The notes under the pieces are model-generated. The model did not search any database. It was given only the letters and a program-made list of their open reading frames with translations, and was not told the origin of the DNA. A stretch of DNA of 64,000 nucleotides, from NCBI GenBank assembly GCA_024516035.1, contig CM044956.1, positions 26,323,101 to 26,387,100 of the forward strand, written 5' to 3'. Source of the stretch: Bactericera cockerelli. Lineage: Eukaryota > Arthropoda > Insecta > Hemiptera > Triozidae. This document shows positions 54,429-64,000 of this stretch, piece after piece; the first letter of the stretch is position 1; every line of letters begins with the position of its first letter. A program made the position numbers and the translations under genes.

Positions 54429-57400
54429 TTATTTATCCTTCTCTTTTTGAAGTTCCCGGAGTTGAGCTTTCTTCAGCTGTATCATTAGCTGACTGGATTG
54501 GTAGAGCCACATTGCCTGGAAAGTAATATTTCAAAATCAAAATATTGTTATTAGCGCTTCTGGAATATAAATAAACCAAAACATGCTTTACATAGATACA
54601 TACATAATATTCAGGCTGTGTTTAAATATGTAGGCGTTTTTTGATATTTTGAATATTTTAATGGAAGCTCTGTACACAGTATATTTCCGAAAAGGTGTCC
54701 ACCCCTTCGTAACTTTTGAACGCGACGGAATTTTTCAATTCTGTAAAGTTCTAAGGATAAGAAGTACCCTATGGCCCATCCTCTGGTCATATTTATTTAA
54801 GACCCCGCCCGGCCCTTCCGGCCATATTTTTTTATATTTCTTGCGAATTTTAAATGGAATGTGTTATATTGATTTAAGAAATACAAAGGAAAACTAAATT
54901 ATTAATTGGAAAGAAATAGAAATGTACATTTTATATTTGAATACAGAAAATAGAATGAAGACTGGGGAGAGAGAGCACAAAGTCCAGCCTGGTGAAATTA
55001 TAAGTGGCTGGAAATACGACATCACAGTACTCCCTCCGAAATATGAAGCTTCCGCATTTGGTTGATGTGGCGCTTACATGTTGAACCATTCTGTAGATCA
55101 ACCAAATACATGACTCTTCCAATACTCTTCTTAATTTTACCAAATAACCAATTACCATTATGTTGATAGTTCCTCACTTGTACTTTACCCCCCAAAAACA
55201 CCACTTCGTGGTTAAAAAAAGAAGAACGCCTCACTCAAGAGAATGATTATAATTAGCTAAAAATAAATGATATCAAATTGAGAACACCTTTACTACCTCT
55301 CTTTCTATTTCTCTGCACTCCTCTCTGAATTTATTCCTCTTATGTTTATCTTTCTTTATCTTTACTAGGGTCATCCCAAACTTGATTTCTCTTTAAATTT
55401 ACTTGTTGCACGGCAATAAAAAATGGCGGTCGGAGTATGATTTTTCTGGACTCATTTGATTTGAATCGAAACTAGCTTATTATTTTCAATTTTCATCTCT
55501 ACAGTATGGTCCTATAAAGTTATTTATCATATTTCGAGTTTTTTTTTCAGCCCTTTTTTGAGATCACATCGAAGGGAATCAGCTCTTATACAACTTTTCA
55601 TACTTACTAGGACTGATGATTTGAAAAATATTCAGGTACCCAACCTTTATCAACTAGTTATACTAAATAATGAGTTTTAACATTTAATTTACAAGACCAG
55701 CATAATGTCACTCAATAGCACACGAATTCCTTTTTCTATTCAAACCCCATTTTTAGTGTAAATTAAAAGCTGGGCATAGAATTCTGTTGAAATAAAGACA
55801 ACAGGTAACAACTCTTGTGTATACATTTAACTTACCACTAGTATCATGCAGTTCAGTAGGATAGGTATTGAGAACACAATAGATATAAACATTCCCTTCT
55901 CATCAAAGTATTCATGACGGGCAAATGATTGCCAATTATTGTGGCAAAATGATTGAGACTTTCAGAGAAATAAACAAGTAGCACTGTAAAAAAACATATG
56001 ACATTATTTTCAAGTTGTAGTTAAATAACAGGATTGGGTCAAAGTCTGGAAACGCATGAATACCTTATGAAGGTCTTTCTGAGTAAGTTTGAAATTTTGA
56101 ATGGTAAACTGGGGTGATAAAACTTTTTATAGATTGGGCCAGGCCTCATGGGTAAGGGGGGTAAAGTTCATTTTTTAAACAGTAATCCTCTCTTGCAATA
56201 CATTTTTGAAAAGGTCTTTAAAAAAAAAAAAATACTTTGGTACAGATTTAATCTTTTTATTAACAATTAGCAAATGGCGTTCAACTTTACTTTTGCCATT
56301 AATTGCACAAAATTGGCTGTCATTCTCAAACATCAAATAATAGAAAGCAGAAATGTGTACTAAAGTACAATTTGTAATGGCATTTTTTTTATTAGTACAT
56401 CCAACTTTCGGAGCCAGTCCCCATGTGGGGATGGGTCTTAATATTTATATCTTGCGTGTATTTTTGAAAAAATTGTGCAATAAATGGCAAAATAAAGTTG
56501 GCTGGAATTTGAAACTGCAAATGATGAAATCAAGAAATTTATAGCAAAGTATTTGTAATTCAAGTACTTCTTTATAAGTTATCCCAACATGGAGGCCAGT
56601 CTAAAAGGATCACCATACAAACTTAGAGATGTCTTCCAAAGATATTCAGGGGGTTCCAGACTATACTCATGACTATTATTATTATACAATGCTTTATTAG
56701 GTATAAATGGACATTATGTACATACAAATAATTAATTTAATATATACAATGAAAATGAAAAAGAATAGAAAATATATAAAAACGTAAGTCCTAACTAAAG
56801 GGTGGGGTTATTGCCTATGGCAATAACCCCGCCTAATTCTATTACTTATTTGTTCTCTGAAACAATACCACCAGACAAGTTTTGCTGTATAATGAAATTT
56901 TGAATAAAGGATTTTGTGGTCTAGAATTCTAGATGAGCACTCTCACAATATAAAATACTTGAACCTTTCATATGAAGAATTCTTGAAGAGGTGGGATGAC
57001 TAAATAATAATAATAATAATAATACTCTTTAGTGAAAGGCATCCACCAGGAGAGGTTAATGCTCAAATCATTTTCTACCACCTAACCCTCAGAGTCTTAT
57101 TATTACAGAGTCAAACTCAAATTAATGAGGAAAAATTCATGCACTGGATGGGACTCGAACCAACGGATCCCTACACTACCTAGATTATCAGACTAGCACG
57201 TTAACATGCAAGATTTCCCTCCAATTTATTCAATTTCATTTTTTGTTTACCTATAATTATCAGCCTATCAGGTTTTTTCTAGTTGATTCGTGATATTCCG
57301 TAGAATATTTACAAACAAGTCCAAAGTGTCTATAATGAAAGCCAGCTGTGTAAACAATTCTTAATAAGATATTTGCATATATTTTATTATTATCTAACTT

Positions 57401-57890
57401 ATCTATAGATATCTTCTTTTACTTACTTATAGATATCTACTACCTTTCTTTAGATATCGTCTTCACAAATACAAACCACAGACCAGTGGCTCAAACTTTA
57501 GATTTATGCTAAAACATGTTTTAGCTTTAAAAAACTGACTATCAATTTTTTTGGGTAATGCCATTACCTTCCTTTCTACAAGATAAAGTGAGTAAAAAGG
57601 ACTGTTTGACAAATGTTAGGGAACTGAACTTCAAGATAGGTGTTATTGTTGGGTTCGTAGTTCCTGGCAGTTGAAGGCTGTGACTATTGATGTACACATT
57701 GATCTTTTTTGATGAAGTCCAAAAGTTGTGATGAGGATTTGATAACTCTGAAGTGATTTTTTTTATACTTACATAAAATTACAAATACTACAATTTGTAT
57801 GTTGGAGTTATTTCTAGTTGAAAATGTTGTTAAAGTGATAAGAATGTGAAAGCCAACTAGTCCAATGATCCATGGATCTTCCCAATCCAG
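54429..57890 (-). CDS. TMEM18: TMEM18, three exons (start missing, one frame break)
   Basis: Exons in coding order: 57,890-57,773; 55,983-55,836; 54,515-54,429 (stop TAA). The product aligns with vertebrate TMEM18: [15 protein letters not shown], then [41 protein letters not shown], and a basic coiled tail [16 protein letters not shown]. About 117 residues are present, against about 140 in human; the N-terminal exon was not found. TMEM18 is a small multi-pass nuclear-envelope protein whose basic tail is said to bind DNA. In the middle exon one base appears missing near 55,940: [14 protein letters not shown] is in one frame and [17 protein letters not shown] in the next. Adding one base makes the exon 149 nt, exactly the length needed to keep the splice phases. 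It is therefore either a sequence error or a recent disabling mutation. The rest of the gene shows no decay. Confidence 0.85.
54931..55234 (-). pseudogene. gypsy-type integrase C-terminal fragment
   Basis: The minus-strand frame reads [20 protein letters not shown], then [20 protein letters not shown] and QMRK. This is the small C-terminal integrase domain of Metaviridae pol proteins. It is isolated, with no catalytic core nearby, and lies in a TMEM18 intron. Confidence 0.8.
55187..55409 (-). repeat. gypsy-derived arm 1 of an inverted pair
   Basis: This 220-bp segment is inverted relative to 58,207-58,428 with high similarity (CAACAAGTAAATTTAAAGAG, then AAACATAAGAGGAATAAATT). It overlaps the start of the integrase fragment. 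Confidence 0.85.
56804..56830. repeat. perfect hairpin, 12-bp arms, 3-nt loop
   Basis: GGGGTTATTGCC, TAT, then its inverse. A related dispersed segment occurs at 17,850-17,890. Confidence 0.9.
57002..57205 (-). mobile_element. tRNA-headed SINE (family C)
   Basis: Contains CTAACCCTCAGAGTCTTATT, ATTAATGAGGAAAAATTCAT and ACTCGAACCAACGGATCC, in the same order as 48,645-48,808. It lies in a TMEM18 intron. Confidence 0.7.
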
Positions 57891-58206
57891 CTGAAAAGCA
57901 GATTCAATGACAGATGTAGTGAGAAGAGGGTATTTTTAGCTTCCACTGCAAGGAATATTTATTTCTATATATTACATTTAATTTTAAGTAGTACCCTTGA
58001 CATTGTACACATACAATTTTTGATGTATAATTTGTACAAAAAAAAGGAGAGAAAAAAAAAATAATCCAGCACTGATTTAGAAGAAAAATTTTCATTCAAT
58101 TTTGCCTTTAGTTATGTTTATTGAAGTATTATTCCCTTATTAATTATTATTTATTTTCTATGCCATTTGTGTTTCCTCAACAAAACATGCCATTTTTTTT
58201 GATGTT

Positions 58207-58428
58207 CAACAAGTAAATTTAAAGAGAAATCAAGTTTGGGATGACCCCTAGAGAGGATAAAGAAAGATAAACATAAGAGGAATAAATTCAGAGATGAGTG
58301 CAGAGAAATAGAAAGAGAGCGGATAAAGGTATTTTCAATTTGATATCAATTATTTTTAGCTAATTATAATCATTCTATTGAGTGGGTTGTTCTTCTTTTT
58401 TTAACCACAAAGTGGTGTTTTTGGGGGG
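58207..58428 (+). repeat. gypsy-derived arm 2 of an inverted pair
   Basis: Inverse of 55,187-55,409, ending with AAAGTGGTGTTTTTGGGG. It lies upstream of the first identified TMEM18 exon. Confidence 0.85.
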
Positions 58429-58429
58429 A

Positions 58430-59230
58430 TTAATATTGTACGTTACAACCAATAGGAAGTAGCCACAGGACTTTGTTAATGGTTCAAACTCTATATTTAT
58501 AGAATTGTATTATTAACAAGGATTATTATTCCACCCCAGAAAAAGACTAGGGCTACCAGGGTTGGTAACACTTCTGAACTTATTATTATGATTATTAATT
58601 TAACTCTAAATCCATTTCTTATATCATTCTAAGCATTCTATGAGTTTCAGTAGGATCATTTGAGAAATTGCCTTTGGATAATAATAGTATGGGACTATTG
58701 TTGTTCTTTTTAATCATGGACTTGGACATATCAATAAATATTCCTAGATATATTATATTATGTACAATTCTTCACACTAATATATAGGTAATCAACTTTA
58801 GAGATGACCAAATACCTTTCTTACATTTTTGAGAAATGTCCAAATACTGAAGTCTGGTAGAAAAGAATATTCCAATGGCTCCAGCTCAACCATGGTGCTT
58901 TTTTAATAAAGATTAAACAGTGAATGGTTTAATACATGTTTGAGTCCAATATTTAATTTGTAATGCCAAATTGTCAATTGATTATTCGGAAGTTGGGTTT
59001 TGGGTTTTTTCCACTGAAATCACCTTATATTGACTGGAAAAATCTATTGATCGACTTATGACAAGTCCACAAACTGCGAAACCCCAAAATTTCAGTTTAA
59101 AATTGCATATAATACTTGATTTTTAATATTGAACGGAAGTATGTTTTGCAAAATCTCAACATCACAAAACTTTTCTGAACATTTTAAATAAACCCGGTCT
59201 GATAAAAATTATACAGATTTCTCCCCGTAG
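58430..59230. other. intergenic or 5' region of TMEM18, nothing recognised
   Basis: AT-rich. The missing first TMEM18 exon could be here or beyond the retrotransposon, but I could not identify it. Confidence 0.35.
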
Positions 59231-59234
59231 CTCT

Positions 59235-59600
59235 GAGATCATATAACATAGAGGGAACCCGATGTATCAAGATTTGCGTCCAAGAGGGACCATCAGCTGA
59301 TTTCAAAATCAGTGCCGGAGTTGTAGTAATTTTTCTCTCGCGAAGGAGTGGGTACCTAAACTACCTCATTCTTCTAAAATAATATTTTATTTTATTCATA
59401 CTTAAGTACCTATCAGTTAATTTTTTCCACTGAGATCATATAACATAGAGGGAACCCGATGTATCAGGATTTGAGTCCAAGAGGGACCATCAGCTGATTT
59501 CAAAATCAGTGCCGGAGTTGTAGTAATTTTTCTCTCGCGAGAGAGTGGGTACCTAAACTAACCTAATTCTTATAAAATAATATTTTTACTTTTTTCATAC
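59235..59600. repeat. 197-bp direct tandem duplication
   Basis: GAGATCATATAACATAGAGG starts at 59,235 and again at 59,432. Each copy includes a hairpin, CTGATTT/AAATCAG, and GCCGGAGTTGTAGTAATTTT. It is probably an internal repeat of, or junction with, the LTR. Confidence 0.9.
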
Positions 59601-60000
59601 TTACATATTAGTTATTTTTGTCTTTCCTTCCTCTTTTACTTTCCTTATTTTCTACTTATTATGTAGTAATATAAGATTTGGTTAATTTGGTATCTGACGT
59701 GAAAATTAAGGATGCTTGTTTGGGATGTGGCGTCAAGTGGCGATTACTTGAGCCGCGAGCTCCCAAGATAGAAAACTAATTCACTGTGGAATTTAAAGGG
59801 AAAGCTAAAAAGAAAAGCTCTTGGTTAGCTGGGAAAGTTCTGACAAGATCAGAGTCGAGAGAGAAGTTGCAAACTTCCGTATATTATTTTCAAAACATTT
59901 CAAAAACATACAGTGTGAAGATAGTTAAAGAAGAACGATACATAGAGTAAATATGTCAGGGTTTCACAAAGGATTTTATGCGGTCAGTTCCACCACATCA
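59235..60000 (-). mobile_element. probable 3' LTR of the gypsy element (lower limit uncertain)
   Basis: On the minus strand, pol is followed after about 1 kb by a purine tract and then TGATGTGGTGGAACTGACCG, a plausible LTR start at 60,000. The LTR end was not fixed. One candidate is CTACAACTCCGGCA near 59,315-59,330; a second copy of that motif lies near 59,513-59,526. Confidence 0.5.
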
Positions 60001-60016
60001 TTCCCCCCCTTCGAGA
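60001..60016 (-). promoter_or_regulatory. polypurine tract
   Basis: The minus strand reads CGAAGGGGGGGAA immediately before the candidate LTR start. This is the usual primer site for second-strand synthesis in LTR elements. Confidence 0.65.
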
Positions 60017-61047
60017 AAAAAATGAGGCAGGGAAGACAAGGGTTTGATTCCCTGTGGTGGAAACTGTGGAGAGAACATGATATGAACAAATTATACATGA
60101 AAGATAAAGGTTTTATCTAGAAAATGACACAAAATATATAGATATGATTAATGCTGAAATATTGTACCAATACCTGATTATTTTTTTTTTTTTTTGACAA
60201 AAATATATCTGAGTAGTATACAGAGATTATGCTAACAAATTTTCTTATTTGCAATGTTACATAGGTATTTAAGATTTACAAGTTTCCATGATAGGAATAA
60301 TAAGATTATTCTTGGTGAAGAAAAGCAAAAAAGCTAGGAAAACCAAAGTATGAGGGTTTGAAACTCAAATTTGAATTTGCTACAAGTAAGGACTAAGGTT
60401 AAGTGAACATGATGGGTACAATTAAAATAATGCTATACATGATCAGAATGATAAAATTGATTTAAGTTCCTTGTCAATTTAGTATTATGAGAATACTGAG
60501 ATAAATCTTGCTGAGGAAATATGTAGTTTTAACAATATTATGCAGCAGGAGAAATGAAAAATAATGTAGGTGCTTAAAGAAATTATTTTACACAGTGGTA
60601 AAAATGTGGTAAAAACCAAATTTGATTGTTAATATTGTATCCAGGGGTAGATACTAGATACATGAGATATAGAATTTTAACAGATATATGATAATATGAG
60701 ATTTTAACCATATAAAAGAGAAATTCTTAGGTAATCAGATAATTGTCTTAAAATAAGTACTAAGAAGGTATTCAAAGGTGAATACTGTGAGGCAATATGC
60801 ATTTTTTACTAAAAATGTAATTGAACCAAATTTTGTAAGTGAACAAAGTAGAATTAATATTTTCTACAAGAGTTTGAGAGAGTTTTCAAATAGGATGGTA
60901 TACCTACTTGAGATCAATTTAAATTGTTTAGGAAGCTGAATTTAGACCAAAACAATAAAAAAAAATTCTTAATAATTTTCATGTTGGAAAATGACTGTAC
61001 AAAGATAATACAACTGTTATTTACAAATTATAGCTGTTGATAATTGA

Positions 61048-64000
61048 TTACAATACATAATTATCTAGGTGTGCCGGGGGTCGAACCTGGCGACCTGACC
61101 TAGTAACTATGGGACTACTTGGACAAGATGCGCTTGACCTGGGACTTGAACCAGGGGAAAAAGGCTTAGCTGCAGGGTTCAAGTTCGAATTGGCCAATGT
61201 GGCAGTGGAAGTAGAGGTATGATTACTGTTCTGAGACAGTGTCTCAGGACTGGCAAGTGGAATCCTAGGTAAACTGATGGACCTAGCGGTAGACAGAGGT
61301 CTATGCTGAGATTTCTGTGAATGTGCCAAGTTCTTCCTGGCCTGGGCAGGACATCTCTTGGAAGAATCAAAGTTGGTACGGGGTCTGAATGAAACATTCT
61401 TACCAGTGGGCCTAGGAACAACATGCTGTGGAGTGACAGGCATCTGAGTGGGAAAATCATGAGATGTGGAGGGAACAACCAGGTTGCGTTGAGGAGAGAT
61501 AGGCACTTCAGTCACCGGTGTGGTAGGTACTGATGGTGTCTGAGCTGGTACTGGAACAGAGTTTTGGACAACAAAGCGTTGTACCAGTGAGTCGCTTGAT
61601 GGAGGTGGATCTGGAGGAGGTACCAGTACTTGGTCTGAGGTGAAAGCTGGCTTCACCCTGTCACGTGACACAACAGCAAGGCGGTTTCCAATCTTGATAG
61701 TGAAGGTCTTACTAGTTCTAGCAATGACTAGGTGGGGGCCTGTGTAGGGACGTTGTAAACTTGACTTTACTCCATCCACGCGCAAGTATACATGGGTACA
61801 CTTTTCAATGCTGGGATTGGTGTATGTCTTCTCATTCACATGCCAAGAAGTTTGCTTGGGGCGGATAGAAGCAAACACTGTGTGAAGTTTTTGCACATAA
61901 TCACTTGTGCTCATTTCTGAGTGAGGAGGCTCAAAGAACTCACCAGGGAGGCGGAGGCTGGTTCCATATACCAAGTTGGCAGGGCTGGCACCAAGGTCTT
62001 CCTTGAAGGCTGTGCGTAGTCCAAGTAGAACTACGGGTAGTTCCAAGGACCAAGAAGTTGTGGAAGCTTGAAGACGGCACATCAGAGCAGCTTTGAGTGT
62101 GCGATGAGCTCTCTCAATAAGACCATTGCATTGAGGGTGGTAGGCTGTGGTGTGTTTGAGCTCTATACCCAATAGTGAAGATACTTCTTTGAAAAGGTGA
62201 GAAGTGAAATTTCTTCCTTGGTCTGTCACTAAGTATACAGGAGAACCAAAGCGCACAATCCAACCGTTGAAAAACGCTTTTGCAACAGTTTCTGCAGTTT
62301 GATCTGAGATTGGGAGTGCTTCCAACCAGCGAGTGTATCTGTCAATGCAAGTTAGTAAATAAATATTACCTTGTGAAGGTGGCAGTGGCCCGACAATGTC
62401 AATATGCACATGAGAGAACCTCTCATCTGGAACTAAGTACTGCACAAGAGGGCTCTTTTCATGTCGGTTGACTTTCGAGATCTGGCACTCATGGCACTGG
62501 CGTACCCATGATTTGATACACTTGTTCATTGATGGCCACACAAACTTGTCTGAGATGAGACGGCATGTAGCACGACCACCAGGGTGAGACATGTTATGCA
62601 GCTGCTTGAAGAGCGCATAACGTAGATCCTTGGGGACATATGGACGTGTTCTGCCAGTTGAAGTGTCACAGTACAGTTTGACATTGTCAACAGTCATTTG
62701 ACAAAGGTAGAGGCTGTGTGCTTCTTTGTCCAGTAGTTCCTTGAGCTCAGGATCAGAGTTTTGAGCTTGTAACATTTCAGTAGCAGTTACAGCTTTCTTG
62801 ATAATTTCTATCCTGGATAGAAAATCAGCTGGAGCATTGTCCTTGCCTTTCACAAATCTGATGTCTGTGGAGAATTGGCTAATGTAAGACAAGTGACGTA
62901 CCTGTCGAGGAGAACCATTGTCTTTCACTTTGGTGAAGGCATATGTGAGAGGTCGGTGGTCAGTGAAAATGGCAAATTTCCTGCCATCTAGAAGATATGA
63001 AAACCTCTGTATGGTGGCGTATATGGCTAGAAGCTCTCGGTCATAAGTAGAGTATTTTTGTTCAGCAGTGTTCAGTTTCCGGGAAAAGAAAGCCAAAGGT
63101 TGAGCCTTACCATCGAGACATTGGTGAATGGATCCTCCAATAGCTGTACTGGAAGCATCAGTCATGATACTGATTTCCATGTCTGGATCAGGGAATGCAA
63201 GCGTGACCTGAGTGGCAAGCTTCTGTTTGCACTTATCAAATGCTTCCTCCATTGTGGGTGTCCAAGTGAGCTTGGTCTTGGGTGGAGGGTTACCACTGAC
63301 ATGGAGTGGTGCTTGAGTGTCAGCCATGTGGTTGTGAAAGCGGTGGTAGAAGTTTATCATACCCAAAAACCTCTTCATTTCTCCTACGGTCTCCGGCTTG
63401 GGATATGACAAGATGGCTGAAACTTTGTCTTGAGAAGGTGAGATACCATCAGCAGAGATGCTGTAGCCCAGGAAATGCACAGATTCCTGTAAGAATACAC
63501 TCTTACTGACATTGATTGTGAGTCCATACTCAGCTAGTCGAGCAAACAGTTGATCAAGATGAGCAATATGTTCATCCTGAGTTCTTGAGGAGATGAGGAA
63601 GTCATCTATGTAGACAAAGACAAAGGGAAGGTCAGCGGTAATTGAATGCAGGAAGCGCTGAAGAGTCTGAGATGCACCGCATAGGCCAAAAGGCATGCGC
63701 ATGAACTCAAAAAGTCCAAAAGGTGTCACAACAGCAGTTTTGGGAATGTCATCTTCATGCACTGGTATTTGAAGAAAAGCTTTCTTCATGTCAATAGTAG
63801 AGAAGATGCGAGAACCATGCAAGCTTGTTGCACAATCTTGAATGTTGGGTATGGGATACCGGTCAGCAACTGTCTGGGCATTGAGATTTCTGTAATCCCC
63901 ACAGGGTCTCCAATCTCCTGACTTTTTGGGCACCATGTGCAATGGGCTGGCCCAAGGACTCTTGGAGGGTCTACAAATACCTTGTTGAATCATGAACTGA
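61048..64000 (-). CDS. pol: gypsy-type (CsRn1-like) pol polyprotein, runs off the window
   Basis: One uninterrupted frame of more than 980 codons, open at the right edge, so gag, protease and the start of the reverse transcriptase lie outside. Counting from the Met at 63,993: the reverse transcriptase has Asp68 and YIDD at 128-131. RNase H has Asp279, Glu320, Asp345 and Asp390. The integrase zinc finger has His466, His470, Cys500 and Cys503, and the integrase catalytic triad is Asp532, Asp591 and Glu627 with the expected 35-residue spacing. A proline/serine-rich tail ends [18 protein letters not shown]. All catalytic residues visible here are intact, so the copy is young. The family assignment rests on overall resemblance to CsRn1/Kabuki-type Metaviridae. 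About 1 kb of non-coding DNA separates the stop from the polypurine tract. Confidence 0.93.
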   Translation of the reverse strand, partial: QFMIQQGICRPSKSPWASPLHMVPKKSGDWRPCGDYRNLNAQTVADRYPIPNIQDCATSLHGSRIFSTIDMKKAFLQIPVHEDDIPKTAVVTPFGLFEFMRMPFGLCGASQTLQRFLHSITADLPFVFVYIDDFLISSRTQDEHIAHLDQLFARLAEYGLTINVSKSVFLQESVHFLGYSISADGISPSQDKVSAILSYPKPETVGEMKRFLGMINFYHRFHNHMADTQAPLHVSGNPPPKTKLTWTPTMEEAFDKCKQKLATQVTLAFPDPDMEISIMTDASSTAIGGSIHQCLDGKAQPLAFFSRKLNTAEQKYSTYDRELLAIYATIQRFSYLLDGRKFAIFTDHRPLTYAFTKVKDNGSPRQVRHLSYISQFSTDIRFVKGKDNAPADFLSRIEIIKKAVTATEMLQAQNSDPELKELLDKEAHSLYLCQMTVDNVKLYCDTSTGRTRPYVPKDLRYALFKQLHNMSHPGGRATCRLISDKFVWPSMNKCIKSWVRQCHECQISKVNRHEKSPLVQYLVPDERFSHVHIDIVGPLPPSQGNIYLLTCIDRYTRWLEALPISDQTAETVAKAFFNGWIVRFGSPVYLVTDQGRNFTSHLFKEVSSLLGIELKHTTAYHPQCNGLIERAHRTLKAALMCRLQASTTSWSLELPVVLLGLRTAFKEDLGASPANLVYGTSLRLPGEFFEPPHSEMSTSDYVQKLHTVFASIRPKQTSWHVNEKTYTNPSIEKCTHVYLRVDGVKSSLQRPYTGPHLVIARTSKTFTIKIGNRLAVVSRDRVKPAFTSDQVLVPPPDPPPSSDSLVQRFVVQNSVPVPAQTPSVPTTPVTEVPISPQRNLVVPSTSHDFPTQMPVTPQHVVPRPTGKNVSFRPRTNFDSSKRCPAQARKNLAHSQKSQHRPLSTARSISLPRIPLASPETLSQNSNHTSTSTATLANSNLNPAAKPFSPGSSPRSSASCPSSPIVTRSGRQVRPPAHLDNYVL

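Noticed and set aside
55612..55640. Second hammerhead core (CTGATGA followed by GAAA)
   Set aside because: CTGATGA and GAAA occur, but there is no paired stem II or stem I and no suitably placed GTC.
1..64000. CRISPR arrays, operons or other prokaryotic features
   Set aside because: No direct-repeat/spacer pattern, Shine-Dalgarno-led gene runs or compact gene spacing was seen. The tandem arrays present lack unique spacers.

Overview
This is a eukaryotic, AT-rich, intron-bearing window from a repeat-laden genome, most likely an arthropod and probably an insect. Three things point that way: GT-AG split genes with insect-like CRAL-TRIO and TMEM18 products, a 5S-rRNA-headed SINE (SINE3), and a mix of mariner, pogo/Tigger, Harbinger-like, gypsy (CsRn1-like) and LINE remnants. 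There are no operons, CRISPR arrays or prokaryotic signals. Most short open frames are chance frames or lie in repeats.

Layout. 1-1,020 is rich in homopolymers and looks like poor sequence. 2,761-4,032 is a single-exon ORF of 423 codons with no recognised family. 12,278-27,701 (+) and 35,479-30,724 (-) are two tail-to-tail alpha-tocopherol-transfer-protein-like CRAL-TRIO genes. Their intron phases are identical and three exon lengths match exactly, so they are an ancient local duplication. 54,429-57,890 (-) holds three exons of a TMEM18 gene, with a one-base frame break in the middle exon. 61,048 to the right edge (-) is a long open gypsy-type pol ORF, and a probable 3' LTR lies at about 59,235-60,000.

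Nearly everything else is repeats. There are several tRNA-headed SINE families and 5S-headed SINEs that share one central body with one of the tRNA-headed families. Other elements are a 3.5-kb TIR element with CG-rich subterminal repeats, a TIR/foldback element built around a 45-bp minisatellite, an 0.8-kb foldback element, and a group of elements ending in TACAGGGTG. The 653-bp and 129-bp MITEs have clear inverted termini.

The most notable item is a type-I hammerhead ribozyme motif at 48,903-48,983. It sits inside a 148-nt unit repeated about 1.5 times, which is the layout of a small animal retrozyme. The CRAL-TRIO pair would make cytosolic lipid-transfer proteins and TMEM18 a nuclear-envelope protein; nothing suggests the genes work together.
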